Positions 45,440-56,599 of a stretch of 64,000 bases of DNA are shown piece after piece; the first letter of the stretch is position 1; every line of letters starts with the position of its first letter. This DNA is from Urophycis tenuis (taxonomy: Eukaryota > Chordata > Actinopteri > Gadiformes > Phycidae). The position numbers were made by a program, and so were the translations under genes. Below the pieces are notes generated by a model. It had not been told where the DNA came from and did not search any database. It was given only the letters and a program-made list of their open reading frames with translations. The stretch covers positions 45,001 to 109,000 of the forward strand of contig JAXIVH010000165.1 of NCBI GenBank assembly GCA_036785325.1, written 5' to 3'.

Positions 45440-47092
45440 TATCCTGAGCAGTCAGAGGCCCGTCAGAGAAAAATCGCCACATTGAAATCTGCCTACTCCC
45501 GTGCAAGTGGCATTATTACTCTAACTTTAACTGATCAAGAGAGAGTAATGTGTGCATCTCTGCAGGCTGCCTGGGTGCTTTGCAAGCATAACCGGCCTTT
45601 CACGGAAAGTGAGGTTTTAAAGGAGTGCAAGGTCACTGTTCTGGAGGAACTTGCCCCCGACAAATCCATGGACAGAATTATTGCATCTGTCAAACAAATA
45701 CCTCTCTCCGCTTCAACTGCTGCACGTCGTGTACACATGTCCGGCAAGCTGTCATTGACGGGATCAAGGAAGCCAAATACATTTCGCTGGCTATTGATGA
45801 GTCCACTGACAACACGGATATTTCACAGTTGTGCGTTTTTGTCAGATACTTTGATGGCAAAGATTTCCGAGAGGAGCTGCTGGCATTGCTTCCTCTGGAG
45901 GACAACACCACTGCTGACATCATCTTCGGAAAACTGGAGGATTTTTTTTAAAGCCATGGATTGTCCCTGGATAAAATCAACCTGACAGTGACAGATGGTG
46001 CACCTGCCATGATTGGCAAAAACAAGGGTCTGGTGAGCAGAATAAAGACTGTCGCTCCTAAAACGAACGCACTTCACTGTATTATCCATCAAAGCGTGCT
46101 GTGCGCAAAGCTAAACGGGGAGCTCAAAGAGGTGATGGAGAAAACAATGAAAATTATTAACCACATCAGAGGAAATTCAAGTACGCAGCACCGTTGTTTG
46201 TTTGTTCCGCAAATTTGTGCTGGAATCCCAGGCTTCTCATGATGACCTGTTACTCCACAGTGACGTGCGCTGGCTCAGTAAGGGCTCACTGGAGCGCTTC
46301 GTTGAACTCTGTGCCCAAGTAGTGGATTTTTTGAAACAAAGTAAATCAAAAGTGGCAGCTGACCATCTCCGCATCATGCAAGACAGAGAATACATGTGCA
46401 ACGTTGCATTTTTAACAGACATATTCTCCCATTTGAATGCACTTAATCTCCAGCTGCAAGGAAAAGAAAAATCAGTGGTGGATTTGGTGGAAAAACTTGA
46501 TGCCTTTGGGAACAAACTTGATGTGTTCCACGCAGATTTGTTGTCAGGGAGGCTGCTGCACTTCAACACACTGAAGACGGTGGGAGAAAGCAACGTAACA
46601 CACAAGATGAAGACATTCATCACACAATTAAAAGACAACTTCTCCGCTAGATTCGATGACTTTTTCATTTCCAGAGATATCATTGGATTTGTGCGTGACC
46701 CATTCACCATCAGCCCAAGCAAAGAATTCTCCACAAACGCGGTGAAAATGATGCCGTTGGACGAGGCGGCCATTCAGAGTGAGCTGGCTGGTATCCAGGC
46801 TGCAGGCGACATGAGGGCTGCTCTCCGTGGTGCTGAAGGCCTGAGCGCATTTTGGGTGTCTTGTCCCGAGGACTATGGCACATTGAAGACGCTGGCTATG
46901 TATGTGCTCACCATGTTCGGTTCAACCTACACCTGCGAGGCTGCGTTCTCCAAGATGAACTCGATAAAAACACACGAGAGGAACTGACTGTCAAACCAGT
47001 CTTTGGAGGACTGTTTGCGCATAAGTCTGACAGCGGCCAAGCCTGATGTGAAAAAGTTGGTGTCAGAGGGGAAATGTAACTTCAGCCATTAA
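45440..47092 (+). pseudogene. hAT-2 transposase relic (ZBED5/SCAND3-like)
   Basis: A sequence of frames reads ERVMCASLQAAWVLCKHNRP, then ISLAIDESTDNTDISQLCVF, TDGAPAMIGKNKGL, NALHCIIHQ, LHSDVRWLSKG and the C-terminal MYVLTMFGSTYTCEAAFS. This is the family behind vertebrate ZBED5/SCAND3/FAM200-type proteins. The N-terminal zinc finger is missing. Frameshifts (near 45730, 45945 and 46215) and a stop at 46987 break it. The final SNQSLEDCLR-type tail is still visible to 47092. Confidence 0.82.
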
Positions 47093-47190
47093 GCAGTCTG
47101 AGTAGCCAATTTCAGCCTTGTGATTTGACTTTTTATTTGATGTGCGAACATTATTTGTGACTTGTTTTGTTCTGGTACCAGGTTATTTAC

Positions 47191-47518
47191 TGTCATGGTC
47201 TGTGTCTGTGTTGTCTTGTTTTCGTTGGTTTGCTCTGTGTTTCCCCTGTGTCCTGTTTCCCTCCTTGGTGATTGCCCCATCGTGTTCACCTGTGTCTTGT
47301 CCCCTCACCTGTCTTGGGTTTGTAATTAGTCTGTGTATTTAAGTCCTGTCTGCTGTTCAGTCCTTGTCCAAGTCTTGTCGTCGTTTGTCTCAGTTCATGT
47401 GAGTTGTCGTCCGTCTGTTCCTGTGTCTGTGCTTACGTTTGCAATTAAAATAGCAAAAGTACTCTCGCCTGCTTCGCCTCTCTGCATTTGGGTCCTACCC
47501 CACCGCAACTTCGTGACA
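47191..47518 (+). repeat. Solo LTR, plus orientation
   Basis: TGTCATGGTC...CTTCGTGACA, 328 bp, with a TATTTAA box-like motif and aattaaaa near the end. It sits back to back with an inverted partial copy (47519-47742). Confidence 0.75.
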
Positions 47519-48864
47519 GAAGACTTGGACAAGGACTGAACAGCAGACAGGACTTAAATACACAGACTAATTACAAACCCAAGACAGGTGAGGGGACAAG
47601 ACACAGGTGAACAGGATGGGGCAATCACCAAGGAGGGAAACAGGACACAGGGGAAACACAGAGCAAACCAAAGAAAACAAGACAACACAGACACAGACCA
47701 TGACAGTAAGAAAACAAGACAACACAGACACAGACCATGACAGAACCCCCCCCTCAAGGGACGGCTCCTGACGTCCCTAAACTCAAACACCAAGATGGGT
47801 GGGAGGAGGGGGCTTGGAGGAGGGCTACCAGGGGCGGAGCAGGGAACGTCAGGCGGCACCCCTCCGGAGGCCGGCGGCGGGGGAGCGGACCTTCTGGAGG
47901 CCGGCGGCGGGGGAGCGGACCTTCCGGAGGCCGGCGGCGGGGGAGCGGACCTTCCAGAGGCTGGCGGCGGGGGAGCGGACCCTCCGGAGTCCGGCGGCGG
48001 GGGAGCGGACCTTCCGGAGGCCGGCGGTGAAGGCGGAACCCCTTGGACTCACAGAATGCCGACCAGGGCCTCAGGGGAGGCTGAGGCTGCAGAATCTGGG
48101 GGCGGAGTCTCTGAAGCGGCTGCAGACACCGGGGGCGGAGCCTCTGGAGCGGCTGCAGTCTCCGGGGGCGGAGTCTCTGGAGCGGCTGCAGTCTCCGGGG
48201 GGGGAGCCGGCCGGACCGCCTCCAGCGAACGAGAAGCGGGTGTCGGTCGGACAACCAGCAGCGTGCGTGGAGCGGGCGTCGGCGGGACCTCATCAACTGG
48301 GGACAGCTGCGGCCCAGCGCCGGAGACAGGAGGCCGCTGCGGCCCAATGGCGGAGACAGGAGGCCGCTGCGGCCCAACGGCGGGGACAGGAGGCCGCTGC
48401 GGCCCAGCGGGGACAGGAGGCCGCTGCGGCCCAGCGGCGGAGACAGGAGGCCGCTGCGGCCCAACGGCGGGGACAGGAGACCGCCGCGGCCCAGCGGGGG
48501 AGACAGGAGGCCGCCGCGGCCCAGCGGCGGAGACAGAAAGCCGCTGCGGCCTAGCGGCGGAGACAGGAGGGCGCTGCGGCCCAGCGGGGAAGACAGGAGG
48601 GCGCTGCGGCCCAGCGGGGAAGACAGGCTTGGTGGCCCGTCTGGCTGACCGAGGTCCCTCCAGTGCCAAACGGGTTCCACAGAACGGGTTGGCCTCAGCT
48701 GGCCCGTTCTGAGGCTTGGTGGCCCGTCTGGCTGACCGAGGTCCCCCCAGTGCCAAACGGGTGCCCCAGTATGGATCCCTCTCTGCTGGGTCCATTTGTG
48801 GTCCGAGTCTTCTGTCACGAAGTTGCGGTGGGGTAGGACCCAAATACAGACACAGACCATGACA
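47519..48864 (-). mobile_element. LTR element B: proline-rich non-autonomous derivative
   Basis: Minus-strand order: 5' LTR reduced to 52 bp (48864-48813, both termini kept), an internal Pro/Arg/Glu-rich region with the same 30-bp module as element A (48.3-48.62 kb), a G-rich primer tract and a partial 3' LTR (47742-47519) whose first 33 bp are duplicated. The 372-codon minus frame is repeat-driven. No pol genes. Confidence 0.7.
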
Positions 48865-49356
48865 TTTACCATGCTATTTTAAGTTATGCCAGTTGGTGAA
48901 GTAAACAGCATAGGGGTAAAACTAGACAGTATAGGCTACATTGCATTTTTTTTTTTTTTTTTTTTTTTTTTGCAGTGGCGCTGACAATCCAGCAGCTGCG
49001 GTGCGCCGCTACTGAATGCATGTAGGGGAAACACTGGCCTACTAGATCCACCACACCAGATTATTTAACAATGGAAAGGGCGCGCGCAAGGCAAAGGCCA
49101 CGCAATTGACTTTCAGTTCCGGGACAGCGTTTTAAATTTCCGCCCGCATTTAATTTTTCACCATCAATATTTTTTTTTACTCAGTAACGTGAGGGGTTTC
49201 AAATGTAGCGAAGTAAAAGTACTTGGGTCAAAATGTACTTGAGTAAAAGTAAAAATTACCTATTTCAAAAATTACTCCGAAAATTACAAATTACTCATAA
49301 AAAGTACTCAATTACAGTAACGTGAGTAATTTGAATTCGTTACTTTCCACCCCTGC
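48865..49356. mobile_element. Degenerate hAT-like MITE end and poly-T
   Basis: 49170-49350 holds aagtaaaagtacttgggtca-type repeats, ending in the inverse of CAGGGGTGGAAAGTAACG, a common hAT-type terminus. A poly-T run lies at 48948-48971. The other end was not identified. Confidence 0.5.
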
Positions 49357-51108
49357 GCAGGAGTCAGGCCTGTGGTGGTCACGGCCCCACAGGAGTCAGG
49401 CCTGTGGTGGTCATGGCCCCACAGGAGTCAGGCCTGTGGTGGTCATGGCCCCGCAGGAGTCAGGCCTGTGGTGGTCATGGCCCCGCAGGAGTCAGGCCTG
49501 TGGTGGTCACGGCCCCGCAGGAGTCAGGCCTGTGGTGGTCATGGCCCCGCAGGAGTCAGGCCTGTGGTGGTCATGGCCCCACAGGGGTCAGGAGTCAGGC
49601 CTGTGGTGGTCATGGCCCCACAGGGGTCAGGAGTCAGGCCTGTGGTGGTCATGGCCCCGCAGGAGTCAGGCCTGTGGTGGTCACGGCCCCGCAGGAGTCA
49701 GGCCTGTGGTGGTCATGGCCCCACAGGAGTCAGGTCTGTGGTGGTCATGGCCCCACAGCAATCAGGCCTGTGGTGGTCATGGCCCCACAGGAGTCAGGCC
49801 TGTGGTGGTCACGGCCCCGCAGGAGTCAGGCCTGTGGTGGTCATGGCCCCGCAGGAGTCAGGAGTCAGGCCTGTGGTGGTCATGGCCCCGCAGGAGTCAG
49901 GCCTGTGGTGATCACGGCCCCGCGGGAGTCAGGCCTGTGGTGGTCATGGCCCCACAGGAGTCAGGCCTGTGGTGGTCACGGCCCCGCGGGAGTCAGGCCT
50001 GTGGTGGTCATGGCCCCGCAGGAGTCAGGCCTGTGGTGATCACGGCCCCGCGGGAGTCAGGCCTGTGGTGGTCATGGCCCCACAGGAGTCAGGCCTGTGG
50101 TGGTCACGGCCCCGCGGGAGTCAGGCCTGTGGTGGTCATGGCCCCGCAGGAGTCAGGCCTGTGGTGGTCACGGCCCCGCAGTAGTCAGGCCTGTGGTGGT
50201 CATGGCCCCGCAGGAGTCAGGAGTCAGGCCTGTGGTGGTCACGGCCCCGCAGGAGTCAGGCCTGTGGTGGTCATGGCCCCGCAGGAGTCAGGAGTCAGGC
50301 CTGTGGTGGTCATGGCCCCGCAGGAGTCAGGCCTGTGGTGATCACGGCCCCGCGGGAGTCAGGCCTGTGGTGGTCATGGCCCCACAGGAGTCAGGTCTGT
50401 GGTGGTCATGGCCCCGCAGGAGTCAGGAGTCAGGCCTGTGGTGGTCATGGCCCCGCAGGAGTCAGGCCTGTGGTGGTCATGGCCCCGCAGGAGTCAGGCC
50501 TGTGGTGGTCATGGCCCCGCAGGAGTCAGGCCTGTGGTGGTCATGGCCCCACAGGAGTCAGGCCTGTGGTGGTCATGGCCCCACAGGAGTCAGGCCTGTG
50601 GTGGTCATGGCCCCACAGGAGTCAGGCCTGTGGTGGTCATGGCCCCACAGGAGTCAGGCCTGTGGTGGTCATGGCCCCACAGGAGTCAGGAGTCAGGCCT
50701 GTGGTGGTCATGGCCCCGCAGGAGTCAGGCCTGTGGTGGTCATGGCCCTACAGGAGTCAGGCCTGTGGTGGTCATGGCCCTACAGGAGTCAGGCCTGTGG
50801 TGGTCATGGCCCTACAGGAGTCAGGCCTGTGGTGGTCACGGCCCCGCAGGAGTCAGGCCTGTGGTGGTCATGGCCCCGCAGGAGTCAGGCCTGTGGTGGT
50901 CATGGCCCCACAGGAGTCAGGCCTGTGGTGGTCATGGCCCCACAGGAGTCAGGCCTGTGGTGGTCATGGCCCCACAGGAGTCAGGCCTGTGGTGGTCATG
51001 GCCCCGCAGGAGTCAGGAGTCAGGCCTGTGGTGGTCATGGCCCCGCAGGAGTCAGGAGTCAGGCCTGTGGTGGTCATGGCCCCGCAGGAGTCAGGCCTGT
51101 GGTGGGCT
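49357..51108. repeat. 32-bp satellite
   Basis: About 54 copies of a 32-bp unit (gtcaggcctgtggtggtcat + ggccccgcagga). Several copies carry an extra 7-bp 'ggagtca' duplication. Open frames of 339-343 codons are artefacts. It starts directly after the hAT-like end. Confidence 0.95.
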
Positions 51109-51735
51109 TCCCGCATTTTCATTTCTGAAAGGTGGCAACCCTCGTAAGGAGCTTGAAGGAAAGAAGACGACACACACACACTGCTGCAATTGAATTCTAC
51201 TGGTACTGACATAGCATCACGTTAGGCTAAGTTAACGTTACATCAACACAATAAAGATAGCTCTCTTCCTACACTTTAACATTATGTGTTTACAAATTCG
51301 AATGTGAAATAATACATCCTGAAGACGGAGAGGAGAAAATAAAACCTTCGAGTGTCTCCTGCTTCTTCTTTTCCAACTACTCTTCTTGTGGTCGCAACTT
51401 GATGACGTATTGGACCCTCCGCTACGCCCTGCTCCCTTAGTTCCCGATGCTGTTCAGTGTGACAACTTTTCTCCTGATACCGTTCTTTGTGACAACTTAT
51501 TTACCGATGCCGTTCAGTGTGACATTTTTTTTTCTGAGGCCGTTCATTGTGAAAAGATTTTTTATGATGCCTTTTAGTCCGATGATTTTTTATATGAGGC
51601 TGTTTGGTGCGAGTGTGACGTGTGTGTGAGTGTGAGGTTTTCCTGAGACCTTCTACCTTTTGGTGTGAGTGTGACAGAGGTTTTCCTGAGATCTTCTACC
51701 TTTTCATCTGAGGTCTGACGCTGAAGCCTGATCCT
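51109..51735. other. Intergenic, with Gypsy-leader-like repeats
   Basis: 51440-51600 repeats a 'gatgccgttcagtgtgac' phrase similar to the sequence upstream of Gypsy-2 gag (36785-36870). No gene recognised. Confidence 0.4.
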
Positions 51736-51744
51736 GAGGATGTC

Positions 51745-52213
51745 CTAAAATGTACGCCGTACTTCAACTACATTTAGCATTTTAAGTACATCATCATAAT
51801 TACAGTGGCCTAGTATCTCATGCCACGTCTGTACATCATGACAAGCGCTGCTCTTGGCAATAATCTCACCTTCAGTGTGCAAATAATACAGCCTGTTGTA
51901 CACATGAATGCAAACCTGGTACCGTCTGTGTGTCAGGGCATCCTTTCCCTGTTTGAGACCGTGGCTCCGCTGGCGGTCGCTGCCTTCACTGAGGAGATGT
52001 CCCGGGGGTATGACGGTATAACCCACGTCTTTCTCAGCGTAGTGGTACATCTTCGTCCTCCACTGTCAACCAGGCAAACCTCTGCATCCCCTTGAGTGTG
52101 ACAGCTCTATGCTGTGCGTTGTCTTGTGCTCCCGTTTGCATACGGTGCGCTGCGACTTTCTGACGGTGATAAATCTTCAAATTTCTCCTGGAATGACCCC
52201 TGGGCCCATAACC
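51745..52213 (-). pseudogene. Copia GAG-pre-integrase fragment and primer binding site
   Basis: The minus frame carries TWHEILGHCNYDDVLKMLNV, the pre-integrase motif of Ty1/copia elements. Directly after the LTR, 52200-52213 reads CTGGGCCCATAACC on the plus strand, equal to the vertebrate initiator-Met tRNA anticodon arm, i.e. a half-tRNA primer site as used by copia. Gag is deleted between the two. No integrase or RT remains. Confidence 0.82.
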
Positions 52214-52680
52214 TGTTGACGTTAAGGATGGCAGATTCCTCATGCGTTGCACTCAGAGAGAAATCGTTGGGACAGAGACGATGAACTCTTTAACCCTTGG
52301 GCATGATTTATTTTTCTAATTTTTCACTTAAATTTCTCGAACACTTGTGCATCAGGTGAACCCACCCTCATTAACATATGACCCAAGTCCGGGTCCCTAC
52401 ACAGCGCCTCACAGTGGTACAACACTAATCCTGCATCCCTTCTGTGAACATGGGTACAGAATAGACAATATATATTTCTAACAACTGAGTACATATTCAA
52501 ACATTTCGCTTAACAACATGTCAATGTAGGTTGGGGTAAAACATGGGTTTAATCTAATTCATAGTTTGGAATTCAAACAAAGCTATTCTGTTAGTTATAA
52601 AAAAAAGTGTTATCATAAACAGTAGCTAACGCGCTACAACCCTTCTCCGCCCTTGTTGTGGGCTATCATCTCACCACTTG
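52214..52680 (-). repeat. Copia 5' LTR
   Basis: It begins (plus) tgttgacgttaaggatggca, shared with the 34-bp satellite and the fragment at 27.26 kb. The outer boundary near 52680 is uncertain. Confidence 0.65.
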
Positions 52681-53133
52681 GCTCCCGCCACAGTGTTTGC
52701 CCAGTGGTTGTCGAGCCATTGGAGTCATCTTCATCATCTTCACGTGCTTCGTGACAGACAGACGAGACTCGGCCTGCTGCTGGTCTGTTCACAAAACACA
52801 CACTTTTCTGTGGCTGTAGGCCTGCATGCTGTCAGTCTGTCTGCCATCTTGTCTCAGAGTCAGCATGGCATGAGGATGATGATGATGATGATGATGATGA
52901 TGTCTGTCTTGTTTTCCCTTGAGGGAATGTTTCTGGCACGAGGGTGCCACATGCCTCCCATCGACGAGAGCTAATTGTGGAACAGCGACCACAACCGCGC
53001 TGCTGTGAGAACGCCAGCAAGCTGCTAATCAAGACCCTCTGGCCTGACAGTTGGCTATCTCCAGTTCTATCTGAACTGCCTGCTGCCTCGACATCTGCCG
53101 TGCCATCGCGCGGCGCTGTGTTAGCATAGCGTG
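52681..53133. other. Spacer upstream of the V cluster 3' end
   Basis: Contains a (GAT)n tract (about 52875-52903). No gene recognised. Confidence 0.4.
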
Positions 53134-53172
53134 GGTATGTGTACGCCTGCTGCACCCAGCCGCGTCACGGTG

Positions 53173-53676
53173 TCAGGCAGCGCAGTAGTACGTCCCACTG
53201 TCGTTCCCCCACAGCTCGCTGATCTCCAGCGAGAAGCGGTTCCGGTCCACCTCCAGAGCGGCCCGGAAGCGTCCCTGGCTCTCGTCGTGCTCTTTGATGA
53301 GGAACTCGATGGGTTCCCCGTGGAAGCGCTGCCGGTACCAGAGCATGGTGTAGCTCGCCATGTCGGACGCCAGACTGCAACGGAGCGTGGCAGAGACGCC
53401 CGCGTGGAGGGTCAGATCACTGGGCTGGAGGGGCTCGGGGCCGACCGGCCCACCTGTACAGTGTTCTGGAGTCAGACTTCATGTAGTTACTCTCCAATAC
53501 AAGAGCACGGCAAAAAGCACAAGCCTCTTATTCACTCTGTTAGGGTTAATAAGAACATCTGTGACAGCCCAAACATCCCATGGGTTTCCCTGTGGTATTC
53601 ATGCACCAGCCTGACGTTCAACGCAGCACTCACCTACGCAGAAGGCGCTGAGCAGGTGCAGCACCATGAGCAGCAT
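53173..53676 (-). CDS. trbv: TCR beta V segment 1 (closest to D)
   Basis: Leader exon 53676-53634 (MLLMVLHLLSAFCV, donor G|GTGAGT) and V exon 53453-53173 (acceptor TACAG), phase 1. First cysteine in TLRCSL, tryptophan in MLWYRQ, second cysteine in GTYYCAA. The coding end reads a TGA directly before the heptamer, normally trimmed or repaired on joining. The 23-RSS is CACCGTG (53166-53172), a 23-bp spacer and a nonamer 53134-53142 (ACACATACC in signal sense). The leader reads as a signal peptide. Confidence 0.92.
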
Positions 53677-54244
53677 GGCAGCGACCTTCCCGACAGCAGC
53701 AGAGTGACGTCTCACCTTTCTCTGTTGAAGGGCATCTCGTCTGGCACAGCCGACATCAGTGATTCATGTCCCCGCCCTGCTGTCTGGGGACAACAAGGCA
53801 GGGACTCACAGCATTTCATCTAATGACCCCAAGGTTTCTCGGTGTGTGGTTGGGGTGTTGTATGTGTTATCAACCCCGTACCATCTGGAGCATCACCCAT
53901 CACTTCAGAACCTCTGAGACTAGCACCCCCGCGTCCAGAATGATTGACAGGGCACTGGCTGTTTGCTTATACTTGCTACTCCTATATCACTAGACTTGTT
54001 TTATCTGGAAGGTTTATCAATTATGGGTCAGAATTCTGGTCCAAAAACAGAACATGTGGTGGTGGAGGTGTAGGGTTCTGGTCAGGAGTTAGGTGTGGGC
54101 TAGATGAAGGGTCAAAGCAGGACCCTGAGATGGGACCCACCTCCCCGGGGGGGGGGGGGGGGGGGAGCAGTAAGGGTGCCAGGGGAAAAGGGGTTTGGCT
54201 GGCTGGGGTTTTGGGAGGGGGTTGAATCAAACCACATCACTGTG

Positions 54245-54747
54245 TACTGGCAGCGCAGAAATACACAGCTGAGTCAAACTCAGCTGCCTCTGCAAGAACC
54301 AGAGCACCCCGAAGGACACTTTCCCTAGTAATCTTGAACCGCTTCTCAGATCCAGCCTCGTAGTTGGGCTCAATGGACATGTACCCGAAGCCCAAGAGAG
54401 TCAGGGATGGAAGATGGGCTCTGCGTTGGTACCAGTACATTAATATATAACTGCTGTCGTTGTGGCTGCAGTCCATCTGGATCCCTTTGGCACCTGTCTT
54501 GACTATTTTAGAGGATGATTGCTCAAAGGTTACACTTCGAACTTCCCCTGTGAACAGAAGATTAAAAGGCAAAAATACAAAGAAATTGTTATTTTGCAAC
54601 AGCAAAAGAATGTTAATGTTCTTTAAAATGTCTTTAGGAGTTTTTACATCATTAGAGATGATGTCACGATCTCATGATAACTCAGACCTCAGCCTTACGT
54701 GAGAAACTGAGGAGTAGAACCCCAAGGCTGTACAGCAGGGGAGTCAT
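54245..54747 (-). CDS. trbv: TCR beta V segment 2
   Basis: Leader exon 54747-54699 (MTPLLYSLGVLLLSFS, donor C|GTAAGG) and V exon 54547-54245 (acceptor CACAG). Conserved features: MDCSHND, LMYWYQRR, a LLGFGY framework 2 end, SAVYFCAAS. The 23-RSS is CACAGTG (54238-54244) with a nonamer near 54206-54214. A poly-G run lies downstream (about 54149-54166). Confidence 0.94.
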
Positions 54748-55262
54748 CCTGGACAGTCCTCCCAGAGATCTCAACACCACGTTCTTTGCGATCGTAGTTC
54801 AATTCTTTGTCAAATATCTCTGAAGATCCCCAGTGTCTCTCACTGCCCGGGGCTGTTGTTTCAGCAGGTTATGCAATGCACACACACTCAAATGAAAGTC
54901 GACTGAACTTTGACCCTGCCTCCTGTCTCCTCCTCCCTCTAACGCCAGCATGTGAATCCTGCCTTGCTCAAAGACACTTGTCCTGACCAGAATTATATTT
55001 ACCTTTCAGACAAAATCAATTCAGGAAGGATTGCATATCTTATTTATATTGATTTGATCCGTAGTCAAGGACAATGCAGTGTTAAAGGTGATATCTTAAT
55101 CTTTAAAGAGACTATCTGATGGAGGATCTATACAATGAACAACGTGTAAGGAGGTTAACTGATGCAGTTTGACACAAAGGACTTCAGCCCCTTGTGTTTG
55201 AGCTTTGAAGAACATGCAGACGGGTTTTAAGTGAGCGAGTCACAACAAACCACATCGCTGTG

Positions 55263-55749
55263 GGCTGCCGGCACAGAAATACTCCCCGGAGTCGCTCCCA
55301 GCTGCCCTCGGACGAACCAGCACTCCCTTCAGCTTGCTCTCCCTCGTCAGCTCAAATCCACCTCTGAACTCATCCTCGTAGTTTGGATCACTACCAAAGT
55401 AGCTGTAGACTATCAGGCTCAGCGTGTGGCTCTGGTGCCTTCGCTGGTACCATAACATAACGTTGAGATCACCGTCGTCATGTTGACATCTAATCTCCAC
55501 CTGGGCATTTTCCCTGAGTATTATGGGATGGGATGGCTGAAATGTCACACAGTCTACCCCAACTGTGAACGAAAGAGAGACAGAGAGAGCCAGGAGGTTC
55601 ATCTAAAGTCCAAGATGGAATCACAACACTGAAATGATTGAAAATGTATATTAGTAGTAAATGGCTTTTATTGAAGCCAGAATTATGAGAGGAATGTTAC
55701 ACAGAAGTCGAAGCAAAGTCAGGAGAATGCCAACAGCAGCAGAAGACAT
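55263..55749 (-). CDS. trbv: TCR beta V segment 3
   Basis: Leader exon 55749-55701 (MSSAAVGILLTLLRLL, donor T|GTAACA) and V exon 55562-55263 (acceptor CACAG). Conserved: IRCQHDD, VMLWYQRR, GEYFCAGS. The heptamer is CACAGCG (55256-55262) and the nonamer near 55223-55232 is weak (ggttttaag on plus). Confidence 0.93.
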
Positions 55750-55904
55750 CTTCTCCTCCAGGTGGCTTCAAGACAGACGGACATGCGGGCCGTCCTACAG
55801 AACAAGCCTGCCTCATTAAGTCCCGCCCTCTCTGTTCTACTGCTCATCATCCAATCATCAGACAGGAGGGCTTTGAGTACACCACTCAGCACTGGGTCGC
55901 GCCC

Positions 55905-56355
55905 ACCTACCGGACCACCTACCGGACCACCTACAAGTCCGCCTACCGGACCACCTACCGGACCACTTACCGGACCACTTACCGGACCACTTACCGGCCC
56001 ACCTACCGGACCACTTACCGGACCACTTACCGGTCCACCTACCGGACCACCTACCAGACCACCTACCGGTCCGCCTACCGGACCACCTACCGGTCCACCT
56101 ACCGGACCACCTACCGGTCCGCCTACCGGTCCACCTACTGGACCACATACCGGACCACCTACCAGTCCGCCTACCAGACCACATACCGGTCCGCCTACCG
56201 GACCACCTACCGGTCCACCTACTGGACCACATACCGGACCACCTACCGGTCCACCTACTGGACCACATACCGGACCACCTACCAGTCCGCCTACCGGACC
56301 ACATACCGGATCACCTACCGGACCACCTACCGGACGGCCTACCGGACCACCAGGG
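55905..56355. repeat. 12-bp minisatellite
   Basis: About 37 copies of accggaccacct and variants. It abuts and truncates the V pseudogene. The 206-codon frame of Thr-Gly-Pro-Pro repeats is an artefact. Confidence 0.95.
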
Positions 56356-56590
56356 ATCCCCTCTACCCGGCCTCCATTTTGATCTCAGATTGCTCCTCGC
56401 TCTGAAACCCGTCCACATAGCTGCTGGCTGCGTAGTTAGAACCCAGCAGGACAAGAACCCGAGCCCGCTCTCTGCCAGTACCACAGCATCACAGGACGAG
56501 AGCTGTCATCATGGCTACAGTTGGACTCGACCTCTGCCCTTCTGTCCCGTACTATCTGGGGCTTGGACACCTGGAACCCTCGGACCTCCA
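56356..56590 (-). pseudogene. TCR beta V pseudogene
   Basis: An acceptor (CCACAG|TGG at 56590) opens a V exon with GFQVSKPQIVRDRR, the first cysteine in NCSHDDSS and VMLWYWQRA. A frameshift follows at about 56463; the other frame continues with VLVLLGSNY. The segment ends in framework 3 at the 12-bp satellite, so the second cysteine and RSS are lost. No leader exon was found. Confidence 0.8.
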
Positions 56591-56599
56591 CTGTGGATC

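Noticed and set aside
49322..51193. Open frames of 264-343 codons with a repeated GLWWSWP pattern
   Set aside because: All three plus frames of the 32-bp satellite give the same peptide, the mark of a non-coding repeat.
52195..52215. Partial tRNA gene
   Set aside because: Only the initiator-Met anticodon arm is present, directly at an LTR end; it is a retrotransposon primer site.
55762..56382. Mucin-like Thr-Gly-Pro-Pro repeat protein
   Set aside because: A 12-bp satellite next to a V pseudogene; no signal peptide exon or splice context, and the inverse strand is equally open.
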